Shown piece after piece: positions 23,001 through 34,639 of a stretch of DNA of 64,000 nt (its first letter is position 1; the number at the start of each line of letters is the position of its first letter). The notes under the pieces are model-generated. The model was not told the DNA's origin and made no database searches. It saw only the letters and a program-made list of their open reading frames with translations. The position numbers and the translations under genes are program-made. The DNA is from Lepidodermella squamata. Its lineage: Eukaryota > Gastrotricha. The stretch is taken from assembly GCA_047495785.1 (NCBI GenBank), contig JBLDXI010000032.1:2852001-2916000 (forward strand). Reading direction: 5' to 3'.

Positions 23001-23556
23001 GCACTTCAATACTTCACCCTTTGTTGACGTTTGCCAGGACACTTTCAGATATTGTTCTAAAAAGGATTCCTCGATAGCCCGTTGCATTGACGCCCGACAG
23101 CAATGCGACTCTCAAACCGAGGATGATGTAAGAAATTTGGCCTGAAATGAGCCATTTTTCAATTATTTTTGTTTCCAGTCTTTTCCTGTTTTCGATCAAT
23201 CGACCGATTTCTCCGTCAATTTGGCGCAGTGCCTCGAAGCCGGCTATGCTGTATGTTACGACAAATCGGATGGAATGTCGAAGGGCTGTTACAAGGCGTC
23301 GACTTGTGTCGGCAATTTGCAGCTAGACGTCGCTCGGCTCTACGGCAGCCAAGACGCCTGTGAGAACCAGCTTCCAAACCTGCAATCTGCCTCCTTTGAT
23401 GATCCCATCTCGCAGCAGGTCGATAAACTGCTTGAGGAGCATAAAGACAAGCTGTTGGGGCTGAATGGTGCTCAGAAGGAATTTGCCAGGTACGTTGCTA
23501 CGCGCTACGTCAAGGCGCGGCAGCCTCAAGTCATCGAAACGACCCCTTATCCGTAG
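20098..23556 (+). CDS. Astacin-like / EGF / CUB / kringle secreted protein 1
   Basis: Seventeen exons: 20098-20242, 20292-20430, 20619-20691, 20745-20789, 20849-20913, 21060-21289, 21342-21568, 21634-21703, 21760-21817, 21870-22261, 22314-22402, 22459-22530, 22590-22673, 22723-22800, 22849-22977, 23038-23127, 23179-23556. All phases agree and the product is 787 residues. A signal peptide leads directly into the astacin-like domain with no propeptide. The zinc motif at residues 126-138 reads HEIGHILGYTDEH, so the third ligand position is Asp136 instead of His, and the Met-turn is SIMQQ (182-186) instead of SxMHY. The four astacin cysteines are present. EGF, CUB and a six-Cys kringle (about 405-481, CRNPTSQPKAYC) follow, then 300 residues of unrecognised Cys-rich tail. 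Peptidase activity is uncertain. Confidence 0.88.
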
Positions 23557-23816
23557 AGCACTTGAACAATAATTATTTATCTGACGAGATGAAGATGATT
23601 TCGACTTGGAATCGCTCTTAAATATTGAATAAAATGCGACTGGTTGAATTGAATTTATCACGCTTAAAAATGGTCTACTTCATGGGCACTACACGAAGCA
23701 GCTACCGTATTACAGGAATAGAATCGCCGCCTTATCGTGCTGCGGATTGGGCTAACCCTATAGGGGTAGCGTCCAGCCAACTACATGATGCTATATGCTA
23801 TACTTTGGGTCAGTAA

Positions 23817-23898
23817 GGTAGCGTGGCCGAGTGGTCTAAGGCGCTAGATTTAGGCTCTAGTCTCTTCGGAGGCGTGGGTTCGAACCCCACCGCTGCCA
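23817..23898 (+). tRNA. tRNA-Leu (UAG)
   Basis: An 82-nt cloverleaf with a long variable arm. Acceptor stem GGTAGCG pairs with CGCTGCC (one G-U pair). The anticodon stem CTAGA/TCTAG encloses the loop TTTAGGC, giving anticodon UAG. The B box is GGTTCGAACCC. No intron. Confidence 0.95.
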
Positions 23899-23961
23899 AC
23901 AGTTTTCACATTTAAATAATCCAAAATTTCAAATCGAAATTGACAATCGAATTTTCAGACA

Positions 23962-24033
23962 AGCAGAGTGGCGCAGTGGAAGCGCGCTGGGCCCATAACC
24001 CAGAGGTCTGTAGATCGAAACTACGCTCTGCTA
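23962..24033 (+). tRNA. Initiator tRNA-Met (CAU)
   Basis: A 72-nt cloverleaf; acceptor stem AGCAGAG pairs with CTCTGCT. The anticodon arm CTGGGCCCATAACCCAG has the three G-C pairs typical of initiators and loop CCCATAA. The T-loop GATCGAAA (not TTCGA) and the A1:U72 pair are also initiator features. Confidence 0.93.
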
Positions 24034-24149
24034 GAAATGTCAATTTTTTTCTCAGAATTTCTGAAGAAAAAAGGCATAACCAAATTACTTTAGTATCCAC
24101 CTATCGTTCAACTGCTGAGTGGCGTCGATCGTGTAGACCTTTGGCCACT

Positions 24150-24308
24150 AAACTTACCTGGCACTGGGATGAACCGAGTTCAGCAAGTCGGTCGCCCCAG
24201 GGCGAGGCGGGCCATTGCACTGCGGTCCGCTGACCCCTGCGCTCTGCCTCATCGGTGGAGTCGGGTGCAAAATATTTCACTTGGGTACCGGCGTTCGCGC
24301 CACACCCG
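24150..24308 (+). ncRNA. U1 spliceosomal snRNA
   Basis: The 5' end AAACTTACCTGGC matches the U1 segment that pairs with 5' splice sites. Further U1 landmarks are CCCAGGGCGAGGC, the U1A-binding loop CATTGCACT and GCTGACCCCTGCG. The 3' stem-loop GGCGTTCGCGCC lies in a GGGT/ACCC outer stem. The length of about 159 nt is normal. The Sm-like site between these parts reads AAAATATTTCAC, which departs from AATTTNTGG, so whether this copy is functional is not certain. It is transcribed in the same direction as the two tRNA genes just upstream. Confidence 0.9.
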
Positions 24309-25662
24309 TAAAATCACGAACAATTTCGATAAACCGATATTTCAGATGTTACTTGAGCATCTTGGCAAACGACGGGCCACGAACTCATGAATCTTAGCTT
24401 TTCCTTGGATGATTTCAGTCTTGATGAGTAGATTACAAAGCCGTCAAAAAGTCATTTTCGGCCAGGTATTGACACACAGCAGTTTTGAGTTAAGCCGCAC
24501 ACGAACCGCGCCAAACAATTTTGTCCGGCTAAATGAAAGTCCGGCTTAACGCAACGTTAAGTACGCGCAAAGTCAAAATTCAAAAAAGTAGGGTATCTGC
24601 GGGCAAGATGCCCCTCACTTTGGGCTGAGTTCTTGCGCAGCGTTTGCCAGGTGGGCTGTGCAATAAGAATGAGAAGTGAGGCTTGAAAAAATGCCAAAAT
24701 TTCGAAAATGGACGAGAGTTCAACGATTGGTCACAGCTGACGCCGAATTTCGGAACAATACTCACGCAGGAGTTTCCTATCTTTTCTCACTTATTTATCT
24801 ATGAAATGCGGGCGAGGGGGCTCATGTCGCTTCTCGAGTGCTCTGTTACCGTAGAATGGTAATTTTGACAAAAAGGTAAAATTTTGAAAAAATTCCACAA
24901 AGCTAATTCAGGTGAATTCTTTGCAAATTTGCACGCCGTTAGAATTCCCTTGTCCTGGGCATAACTGTTGTATTTTATCTACGGATTCAGGTAATTCACC
25001 TGAGAAAAAAGGCACGAAAGAAAGGTACAATTTTGACAAGCTATTACAACTTTGACAACTCTGCTATGGTAATGCCCCTTTATTAACTTGATCATCTAGC
25101 GCCAGCAGTGATTCATCGCGTGCTTGGTGAAAATTGAGATTTTTTAATTGATTTTTAAGTTTTCTTTTAAAACGTTGTTTTCAAGCTATGTAGATATTTT
25201 TCCAGAATTTTAGAAAGTCAGCCGCAGTTAGGTCATTAGGAAGAAAAAAGCTATCAAACTTGAACCTGTCAAAATTGTACCCGTCTCCGTAACCATAAAC
25301 GCCAGAGTTTCAGGCATCACGCCGTCAAGGAAAAGCTCACATGTAAAGCAACAAAGGCGGTTTTTAGGGTCAGCGTTTTGCGACAAATCTAACGATACCA
25401 AATTTGTGGTATTAGTGTACCCGGATGAGGTGGCCGAAATTAGGGCACTCTATTCCTAATTCCGGCCGGGTGTCTGGGTGACTAAAAAATTAGCCATAAA
25501 TCAAGGTAAAATCGTCCGGACTTGCGGAAAGCGGCATTCGATAGCCAAAGAACGGCTCATTTAATTCTGCTTTTGCCGAATATTTTCTAAACATTCACCT
25601 GGCTGGAAAAGTAGGAAAAGCCTGAAAAGCGGCCGAAATTAGGGCGGGGTGCTCTATTGTCC
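24309..25662. other. Intergenic stretch with decayed repeat material
   Basis: No gene recognised. An inverted pair (AAGGTACAATTTTGAC near 25022 and GTCAAAATTGTACCC near 25268) suggests a MITE remnant. The phrase GAAATTAGGGC recurs near 25438 and 25635, and related text occurs near 45940. Confidence 0.4.
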
Positions 25663-26133
25663 ATGGTAATCCTGGTAATCATGCCGCTGCTGATGTCTAT
25701 GTTGGGGCATCAGGTTTTAACGCAGCGAGAAACGCGTGACTTGGAGGAAGCTGAATACGCGTGGCAAAATCCGAGTGTTACAGAACGCCTCGAGCTTCAA
25801 GAAGTAGGCTACAAAAAATATCGATTACTTCTGATTCATTTTGATTCATTTCATTTGGAGGAAGCTGAATACGCGTGGCAAAATCCGAGTGTTACAGAAC
25901 GCCTCGAGCTTCAAGAAGTAGGCTACAAAAAATATCGATTACTTCTGATTCATTTTGATTCATTTCATTTGGAGGAAGCTGAATACGCGTGGCAAAATCC
26001 GAGTGTTACAGAACGCCTCGAGCTTCAAGAAGTAGGCTACAAAAAATATCGATTACTTCTGATTCATTTTGATTCATTTCATTATTATTATTTGCATCAC
26101 CATCTTTTCCCTATTAACCGGATCGTATCGTAA
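25663..26133 (+). CDS. Possible secreted repeat protein (156 residues)
   Basis: From ATG 25663 an open frame starts with a hydrophobic signal-like segment (MVILVIMPLLMSMLGHQV). It then runs through three identical 38-residue units beginning LEEAEYAWQNPSVTERLELQ, and ends after a His/Tyr-rich tail at 26133. A 114-bp unit is a multiple of three, so the frame stays open by construction once one unit is open. The signal-like start argues for a gene, and the tail is low complexity. No family recognised; it may be part of an intron-containing gene or chance. Confidence 0.3.
   Translation: MVILVIMPLLMSMLGHQVLTQRETRDLEEAEYAWQNPSVTERLELQEVGYKKYRLLLIHFDSFHLEEAEYAWQNPSVTERLELQEVGYKKYRLLLIHFDSFHLEEAEYAWQNPSVTERLELQEVGYKKYRLLLIHFDSFHYYYLHHHLFPINRIVS
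25741..26082 (+). repeat. Three perfect tandem copies of a 114-bp unit
   Basis: Copies at 25741-25854, 25855-25968 and 25969-26082 are identical by eye, so the duplication is recent, or this is an assembly effect. Each unit starts TTGGAGGAAGCTGAATACGC. Confidence 0.95.
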
Positions 26134-26198
26134 AATATGCTATCTTTTTGATATTTTCTAGAAATATCAAAAATTCCCTGCTTGTAAGAAGGTTTCAT

Positions 26199-26246
26199 GT
26201 GGGGTTTTTGGTGATATTGTCCGGAAAATGTCACCAAAAACCCCAC
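26199..26246. repeat. Perfect 16-bp hairpin
   Basis: GTGGGGTTTTTGGTGA and its exact reverse complement TCACCAAAAACCCCAC are separated by 16 bases. It may be the end of a foldback element or a transcribed hairpin; nothing further supports either. Confidence 0.6.
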
Positions 26247-26335
26247 TTGTCAAGCACACAAGAGACAACCCAAAAAAGTTCAAGAAACACTCTTAAAACG
26301 ATTTTATTAAGAATCAACTTTTTGGTGTACAAGCG

Positions 26336-26725
26336 ATTGATGAAATTTAGCGCTAACAGTTTATTTCCGACGTTTCGATTTCTAACAGAAATCATCTTCA
26401 GGGAGATGAAGTTGAATAGTTTAGGCGTAAAGTCATAATTAAAATCTTAAGGCGGATATTTTAAATTGATTATGAAAACTGAAAAACGAGATATTTTCGG
26501 CTAATTTTTCTGCTTGATTGTCCGCTTGCATTTTTCATGTAAAATGGGCTCTGTAAATAGCTTGGCCTTGATGCTGGAATCCGTTTTTCAGTTTTCATAA
26601 TCAATTTAAAATATCCGCCTTAAGATTTTAATTATGATTTTACGCCTAAACTATTCAACTTCATCTCCCTGAAGATGATTTCTGTTATCGTCGGAAATAA
26701 ACTGTTAGCGCTAAATTTCATTAAT
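26336..26725. mobile_element. Foldback MITE, family F1
   Basis: Arms of about 150 bp (26336-26489 and 26585-26725) are inverted copies of each other. Both carry GAAATTTAGCGCTAACAG at the outer side, then TTCAGGGAGATGAAGTTGAA and CTTAAGGCGGATATTTTAAA further in. The central spacer is about 95 bp and no coding capacity is seen. A shortened relative lies at 35131-35264. Confidence 0.8.
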
Positions 26726-27361
26726 CACAAAAAATTGGGTGAAATTGGGCAGCATTTTGGGAGAAATAGCACACGACAGGTATCGAATCGGGCAGCATTC
26801 ACCCCAACAGCACCTAGCCACGAGCTCGGGAAAATCGAGCAGAATTCGTCCAGTATGTCGCGGAGATCAAGAAACAATCGGCCAGATTTCGATGAAATCC
26901 GAGAGAGCTCGAGCAGCATTGGATCCCAGAAATCGCAACACGGCATCGCTTTACGACATTGAAAGCTAGAAGATACAGCGAATCGAGCGAAGTAGACAAA
27001 TTCGAGCAAGTCTCGTTGGGGCATTTGCTGAAACTGTGATAATAAATTGCAGCTATTCGTTCAACATCGGAATTCGTCGACTTTGAAGCCGCTCTGCAAA
27101 CCGAGGTGTTCATGGCCTCGTGACAGCCACATTGATAGCCATGCGAAGCCAATCGAGCAGAAAGCAGAACCACCTTGCGCTGGCAACATTGAAAACTTTG
27201 ACATTGCCTCAGGCCGAAATATAACCCTTCAGGCGATTATAAACCCATATACCCTTCATGCCTTCCGTATTATATAATATTCCTACCAATCGTAGAAAAT
27301 TCACTTCTTTAATGCGGCTTATTTCTAGATTCAGCAACTTAGAAAGGTTTTCCTTGGCATT

Positions 27362-30300
27362 ATGCATGCGCAAATAAGGGCGATGTATGGCCTGATTTTT
27401 ATCGGGCATCTCGTTCAAATCGCATTGAGTTGCTATCCCAGCTATGTCGGCCCGAATCTAGACTGGGTGGGTTACACCCTTAAATATCGATTTGAAGGTT
27501 AATCAATTTTCTCATACTTACCGATTGTTATAATAATATTATTTTCAATTTGATCTCGCCTTTTTCAAGCAAACATCAACGAAACTGAGAAGCAGTTGAT
27601 TAGAGATGGCATTTCAATGTGGGAATCAGCGACTTGCTTCCCTTTTAAACAGAAGGATGACTTGGCGGTCGACGATAAAGGAATTGTTTTCAGCAAAACT
27701 GATACTGGGTAAGGTTTCTTTCTACAAATCTCAAATATTTTTGGGTTTTTCATCAGTGCTCAACAATTTTTGCTGGTTTCATTATTTGATGATTAGAACC
27801 TAATTCATAAAATATTTCACTGCTCTGAAGGGTCTTTGGGTCAATAATATTGAAGTTCCCATCGCTATATTATATACTGTACTCTGAACTGTCCGAATTA
27901 AAAACTACCACATTTTTGAGCTGGTCCTTCATTTTTTCAAGCCAACTAAAAGTTTAATTCTTGGGACCGTCCATAGAGCTAGTTTTAAGATAGAGGTCCT
28001 ACTCCTGACAAAGCCTGTTAACGCCATGGGCGCCAGATGTTGTGATGAATCAGCATCGAGTGGTTGGAAAAGTAAACAAATCAGGTGATTTTCGATCGCT
28101 CATTATTCTTGAACGATTCATCACAATCAATCACTTCCGGCGGTTCGAGATAGCCCTTGAAAGGACGAACACATTTATTATTTTTGCGAAATTTTAATGA
28201 TTTTTAAAATGGGGTAAGTCGCATAAAAACGAAATTGATCGATTAATAAAACATGACAACTGCCATTTTGGCAGCGAAATTGAAACGTATTTTAAATGGA
28301 CCTGGTAAATCTTATCAAGCTCTACATTTTGATGCTTGGAGCGAGCTTGGACAAATTTTTTCTGATTTTCTGGAATTTTTTATCTATTGAATGAATGGTT
28401 TTCCACTACATTCGAACTCTGTTCCAGCTCTGGACTGAATTCAGCCACACCTTGTGCATGTGGCGCACGTGCTGTCAACAAAGATTGAATCCATTCTGGA
28501 TTGAATCCAACGGGCAGTCTCGATCTTTATAATGTAAAAAAGCAACCAGAATAATTTATAAAATTCTAGAAAATCAGAAAAAAATGTGTCCAAGCTCGCT
28601 CCAAGCATCAAAATGTAGAGCTTGATAAGAATTACCTGGTTCATTAAAAATACGCTTCAATTTCGATTTAATTATTAGTTAAAGTAAATTTATTTGAAAT
28701 CAAGAAATTGTTTTTCTTGATTTCACTGCTTTAGTTTGGTCAGAAAATTTCGAAAAATAATAGTGGTGTTCACCATTTAAAGCGCTATCAGGTACCACCA
28801 AACTTTTCCTCGGGGAAATTGCCATGAATGCGATATCCGGAATCGAAAAATCACCTGATTTGTTTACTTTTCCAACCACTCGATGCTGATTCGTCGCAAC
28901 ATCTGGCGCCCATGGCGTTTACAGGCTTTGTCAGGAGTAGGACCTCTATCTTAAAACTAGCTCTATGGGACCGTCCTTTACGGTGGCGCGTGCCCTCACA
29001 AAGCAACGCGTGCCTTATCTCTTACCTGACCTTTATCCTTTATTTGAGGCCTGACCTAATTAGTTCGAATGACCTTTGAACCCTGTCTTTTTTTAAAGCC
29101 GAAACTAAACGGGGCGGAATTTTCGGGCAGTACGGTAGGCCATTATTTCTGATTTTCGAACAAAATTGATTGGCTCAATTAAATAAATAAATCGTTTTCT
29201 AAAAATGCACTTTATAAAATTCAAGTCAAATAAATAAAAATCCTGTCTAAAAATGATCATTCTAAGTAACATTCTTGAGTTCCGAGAGGAATTGAAGTGC
29301 GCAGTGCCTTGACAAAATAAGGCACCCTAGTGCGGTTCGAAATTCTATTTTACCTGTACCTATCTGTTTTCTTAGCGAATGCGTCTCAGACTATGGCAGA
29401 GTTGGTAATTCGCCGCAGCAGGTCGTGTTATCGCCGGCTTGCTTAAATGTAAGTGGTTCTTCTCAAGCCTAACATGTTATCGCAATCTAATTCTTCTATC
29501 AGAGCGCTGGTGAAATCGCACATGAATTGGGCCACGTTCTCGGATACGTAAACTCTTTGAATAATTGAAGTTTCATATTAGTCAAAATGTGAACTTGAAG
29601 GCTGACGAGCATCTGAAGCACAGCCGTGATAGTGGTGTCAAAATTAATCTGAGCAACGTCACACCGTTAGTTACCTTAAATCAATCACCTTATATCAATT
29701 ATTTAATGCTTTAATTTTGAAATGTTTAAAACAGATCAGACTACCATTATTTTGATAAATATACGGCTGATGTCAACAATGATCAGAAATCAGTAGCATA
29801 CGACTACGAGTCTATCATGCAGAAGCGGCCGACCTACAAAAGCGTCGACGGGAAGGCTCTTACTATTGCTCCCTACGACTTGGTTCACCTCTCAGTTATG
29901 GGCCAGCGAAACAGAATATCATACGCCGAAGGATTGCTGATGTCTACAATGAACGGATGCTACTGTTAGTGGCCAATTGAAATAAGCTCAGGGCTCAATA
30001 TAAACTTGCGTTGCCTTGCAGGGTATGGCGCTGACTGTCATGACAACGGCTATGCTATAGATGGGACAGACTGTATATGCGAACCCGGCTACGACCCGGT
30101 ATCTGATTGCTCCGCCCTGCTGTCGAATGACATTGCGATTTGCGGAACAGTTCAAAATGAAATTCAAGTAGCCGGCTGTGAGACCGGCCACATCGATTTG
30201 CCATCGGGCAATCCGCTACGTGGATCAACGTGCACCTGGAAAATAACAACGGTATAGTACAACGTGTCCAATCAGTTTCACAAACAATTCATGGTTTTAT

Positions 30301-33300
30301 CTATTTTTATCTAAATTTATCTAAATTTATCTATTTTTCTATAATCAAACATACCTGGAGCTCTTTCCATTATCCGTGATTTAGCTGGTTCAGGGTTTTC
30401 TTTTGCTATTTTTACCCAATCGAAACACTATTTTCCTGGATTTGTTGTTATTTTCCTTGTCACGTATCGTACCTATAATTGCCTCACCCTTGGAATTTTT
30501 GTTGTCGAATAGACAAATTTCACAAGGTTCGGAAGCATTTGGAATGAGAAGGTACATCGCCTCTCGTTTTAAACCTTAAACTGTCTTATCCTGTGTATTT
30601 TTTCGGTTACTTTTCTTATAGGACTCACTGTAGAACTTGGGGAATTCAAGTTTGATTTCTGCCCGAAGCAAAAATAACAAATTAGGACGGAAAAATAAAT
30701 TCCGCATTTTAGGTTTTAATTGTCGTAAATTTTCATTTTTAACGCAAACAAAGACATTTTACGGAAATGGAATCAGAATGTCCCGTGAGAAAAATTCCAA
30801 ATGCCTTGAGAATAAAATTAGGCTAGATTGTGAATGGGAATAAAAGAAGCTGGAGAAACTTGGTCCGACCAGATGAACCCAACCTTCGGGTGTTCCCCGA
30901 ATTTCCTGCGGTACATTTTTAAGCGAAATCTTCCGGCAAGAGCAACTTTTGTAAAACAGATAAATTTCCTGTAAAAAGCCAAACAATGACTGTGGAAATT
31001 ATGGGAAACATTTTGGGACAAAAATAACTATACTTTTAATGTTTTACAGACTGGTTCCGGTCTTGCGTTCGGTTTCGAATCCAAACCATTGAAAAGCAGC
31101 CGAGACTGCTCCCTATCAGGTAACTGGTCTCAAATATTGAGCAACCAACGGAAGTTCTGATTTTAGGACCAATTTGCGACGATTTCGTTCAAATTTACGA
31201 CCCCATTAACTTGAATACCCGACGGTAATTGTTAGAAATTGTAGGCTATTTTCACTAAAGATTATTTTTTTCACGCAGATTCTGCTCGTGTAGTATCACC
31301 TCGGGGCGAATATATTCGACGACTTCAAAAACAGTCATGGTCACTTTTAGTAAGCTCACAGACGAAAGCTTCTTGCCGTCGCGACTCAGTTTCTACGCCT
31401 CCTGCAACCGCGTCCCTGTTACACGGCTGACCCGAGAATGTCGTATCACTCAGACTGGCTATGACTACGAAGGACGGCTGATTGGTCATGCCGCGAATGG
31501 TCGGAAATGCGGAAATTGGCCCTTACCCCAGTCTGGTTACACCGAGCTCGACTTCCCCCATGCAATCGTTCCAAAGTTGGCAGTGTGCCGGAATCCAACA
31601 TCGAAGCCCGCCGCCTTTTGCTATGAAGAATTAACTAACAAGCCATCGCCTTGTAACATCAGGAAATGCGGTGAGAAATTGAGTAAAATGTCCCATCAGG
31701 ATTCCAAGCTTCGATTGAGTCGTTACAGAACCCTACGTTCGATGTGTTACCGGCGATAAGAAGAAATTTTCGGGTTGCCGGCCGTTGTCCAGTGGTTGCC
31801 AAAGTGGGGAAATACGGGTTAGTTTCTTCTTGACCAGTAGGACTGGATTGAAAAATTTGGATACCACCTTCAGCTCGTCCCATTCGATGCGACCAAGGTT
31901 CCATCTGAGCTGGTTTATATTGACCATATGGCATGCAGATACGGAGTAAAAGTCATCATTTTCATTAGTTCCCGTCTGAATGTTTTTCAACTCCCATAGA
32001 GAGCAAGATGCTGCTTTTCACTGCTGGATAAAACCTATCACGTTAGCTCTGGATCTGCGAAATGTGCCAGCAATCAATACAAAGTATGATTGGAGTCTCA
32101 ACAATTTTTGTTTCGGAATCCGTTAATTCTTCGTTATTCATTTTTCAGCTTGCCATTTTCGATCAACTCTACCCTGTCAAGTTCCGCGTGAACTACGACG
32201 AGGCTGCCGCGCAGTGCAATGGCAACGTAAGACTATTTTGTATTTATATCAGAGCTTAACATAATGTGAGATTTCGGACACCTAAGGCTTTGCGGTTATC
32301 GGGGTTGAAAGTTAGAAAAATATGGCAATTTTCGAATAATCTCATCAGAATTTTTTGCATGTAAATCAAGGTACTTAATTGGAAAAAAATTATATCTTGT
32401 AATTGTTGAACTGGTTCGGACCTCGAAATTGTTCATTTTTGAGTCGGAAAAGCTGTTCTCAATTTGTTCCGAAATTCGACGTTGAGTTTTAAGGATGGGT
32501 CATGAAATTCAATCATCAGGCAAAAATCAGGCAAAATGAAAAAGTCACCTCTGCTTCGATTTTCAGAACTTATTGAGTAAAGGCTCATTTTCAACCTTCG
32601 GATCTTGTCCAAATTGAGCTTTTATTTTATTCATCAGACAAATGTCAAACGCTGTTCCGATAGCAGTGGAATTACCGTCACTTGCGTGGATGCAGGGAAA
32701 CAGTGTCCCAAAGGCCTAGCGATTGGAACTACCACGTACTCTTCCTTCGCTAACTGCAAACTCGGGGTAATTTTCTAATTCAGAGGCAAATCACTCATGT
32801 GTGTCATTTGTTATCAGGACACTTTTAGGTATTGCTCTAAAAAGGATTCCTTGAGGAAAGCCCGTTGCGTTGACGCCCGACATCAATGCGACTCTCAAAC
32901 TGAGGATGATGTAAGATTTTTGGCCTAAAACGAGCCATTTTTCAATAATTATTTATTCAATGATTTTTGTTTCCAGTCTTTTCCTGTTTTCGATCAATCC
33001 ACCGATTTCTCCGTCAATCTGGCGCAGTGCCTCGAAGCCGGCTATGCTGTATGTTACGACAAATCGGATGGAATGTCGAAGGGCTGCTACAAGGCGTCGA
33101 CTTGTGTCGGCAATTTGCAGCTAGACGTCGCTCGGCTCTACGGCAGCCACGACGCCTGTGAGAACCAGCTTCCAAACCTGCAATCTGCCTCATTTGATGA
33201 TCCCATCTCGCAGCAGGTCGATAAACTGCTTGAGGAGCATAAAGACAAGCTGTTGGGACTGAATGATGCTCAGAAGGAATTTGCCAGGTACGTAGCCACG

Positions 33301-33354
33301 CGCTACGTCAAGGCACGACAGCCTCAAGTCATCGAAACCGCACCCTATCCGTAG
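27362..33354 (+). CDS. Astacin-like / EGF / CUB / kringle secreted protein 2
   Basis: Seventeen exons with the same phases as copy 1: 27362-27497, 27570-27708, 29376-29448, 29503-29547, 29601-29665, 29735-29964, 30022-30251, 31050-31119, 31167-31224, 31279-31670, 31729-31817, 31874-31945, 32000-32083, 32149-32226, 32638-32766, 32818-32910, 32977-33354; 786 residues. ATG 27383 is an alternative start and also leaves a signal peptide. The zinc motif is HELGHVLGYADEH, again Asp at the third ligand site, and the Met-turn is SIMQK. EGF (CHDNGY...CICEPGYD), CUB, kringle (CRNPTSKPAAFC) and Cys-rich tail follow. Intron 2 (1.67 kb) holds a 994-bp foldback element. The last exon is almost identical to that of copy 1. 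Confidence 0.87.
27973..28966. mobile_element. Foldback DNA transposon in intron 2 of protease-like gene 2
   Basis: Nearly the whole element is palindromic. The outer arms start ATAGAGCTAGTTTTAAGATA at each end; inner arms share TTGATGCTTGGAGCGAGCTT-type blocks around 28330 and 28600. It is flanked by an exact duplication GGGACCGTCC (27963-27972 and 28967-28976). This can be read as 10 bp (Mutator-like), or as 8 bp if the ends are taken as CATAGAG (hAT-like). No transposase ORF. Confidence 0.85.
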
Positions 33355-34639
33355 AGAACTTCCGCAATTATTATTTATCTGGCGAGATGCAGATGATTTC
33401 GACTGAAAATCGTTTTTAAATATTGAATAAAAGCGGAAATATGAACTGAAGAATTTATTATACCTGGTATTGTAGCTATCATGTCTCGGAAATACGGACA
33501 TTTCTTAATTGGTAAAACATGTTCGGAACGGAAATAATAATAATAGTAATATTAATTAAAATGGCTGTAATCTCCTCATCATAGGTATCACTTTTGCATC
33601 AGCTAACTTTTGCTGTCCAAATTCCAGCCAGCTAGGATTCCCCTCTTTATGTTCTCTTTCCGGCCATTAGGCTGTTGCAACTATTGAACTATTCTCACGG
33701 TTCACGGGGACTTGCCGTGATTTCCCAACAATTTACTAAAAATAGGTAAACGGATATGCTCTCAGCCTGGCGATGTTAGAGCCGATGGAAAACACAGTTT
33801 TATGGCTGGTGGGAGCGCCGAAAATAGACTAAGACTTACTGGATGCCAATCGTTCTTTCCCATGCATTAAACTATTTTTGAAGATATGAAAATGGGAATG
33901 TCAACGCTTGGACAAGCTTGGACTTTCGGGTTTTTTCGGCCGATTGGCTCGCTTAGCCGAGCCTCGACGATTGTTTGGTGACGAAGTTTATAGCCTTTGC
34001 CAACCTTTGGCCGAAAAAGCTCCGCTCTAAGTCCGCGGTTCTAGGCATGGCATGAATTCCTGCTAACACCTAATAAATGCTAGAGTAAAGAAGCATTTTC
34101 ATAACGCCTAATAAAATGCCTGGTTTAACGGTTGATAACCGTCGAAGGGGCTGAATTTCAGAGATTATTTGGGCATTTTTCAAGCATTTCCAGGAATGAC
34201 TGAAGCTTGGAAATTGCTGACACAAAACTTCAAGGCGTTTGCCAGCCGTTAGATTGAAACCTTATGTCCGCTGGCATTTGCAGGCGTTAGAATCGATCCA
34301 CCTTAACGCTTTAGTTTGCTTATTAGACGAGTGAAACTTGTGATACGACTAGATATTTTCAAGACAATTTATTTATTGTCTAACTATTCTAGTAAATTTA
34401 GTATTTAGACAATGATTATTGTCCAAATATTCTGGTAAATCGAACGTTTCACCAGTTTCTGGCGGCCTTGAGCTTCCGCCCTCCAAGCAATTTTTATTGC
34501 TTTTTCTGGCGGACTGGTTTATTTTCAGTTAGATTCAATGAAAAACCAATTATTTTTCTAATTATGGCAAGAATAACTGTAGAGAAATTTTGCCTACCAC
34601 AATTTTTCAAAAACATCTTTCACTACCCAGCCTATAAAA
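33355..34639. other. Intergenic stretch, no gene seen
   Basis: AT-rich. An inverted TAGACAATTTATTTATTGTCTA-like palindrome lies near 34370. The upstream exons of the broken copy that follows are not recognisable here. Confidence 0.4.

Noticed and set aside
25741-26082. CRISPR-like array
   Set aside because: The units are directly adjacent identical copies without variable spacers, in eukaryotic DNA.
26725-27277. Several overlapping ORFs on both strands
   Set aside because: They share no motif with the neighbouring genes, none has a signal peptide or splice structure, and the frames overlap each other.
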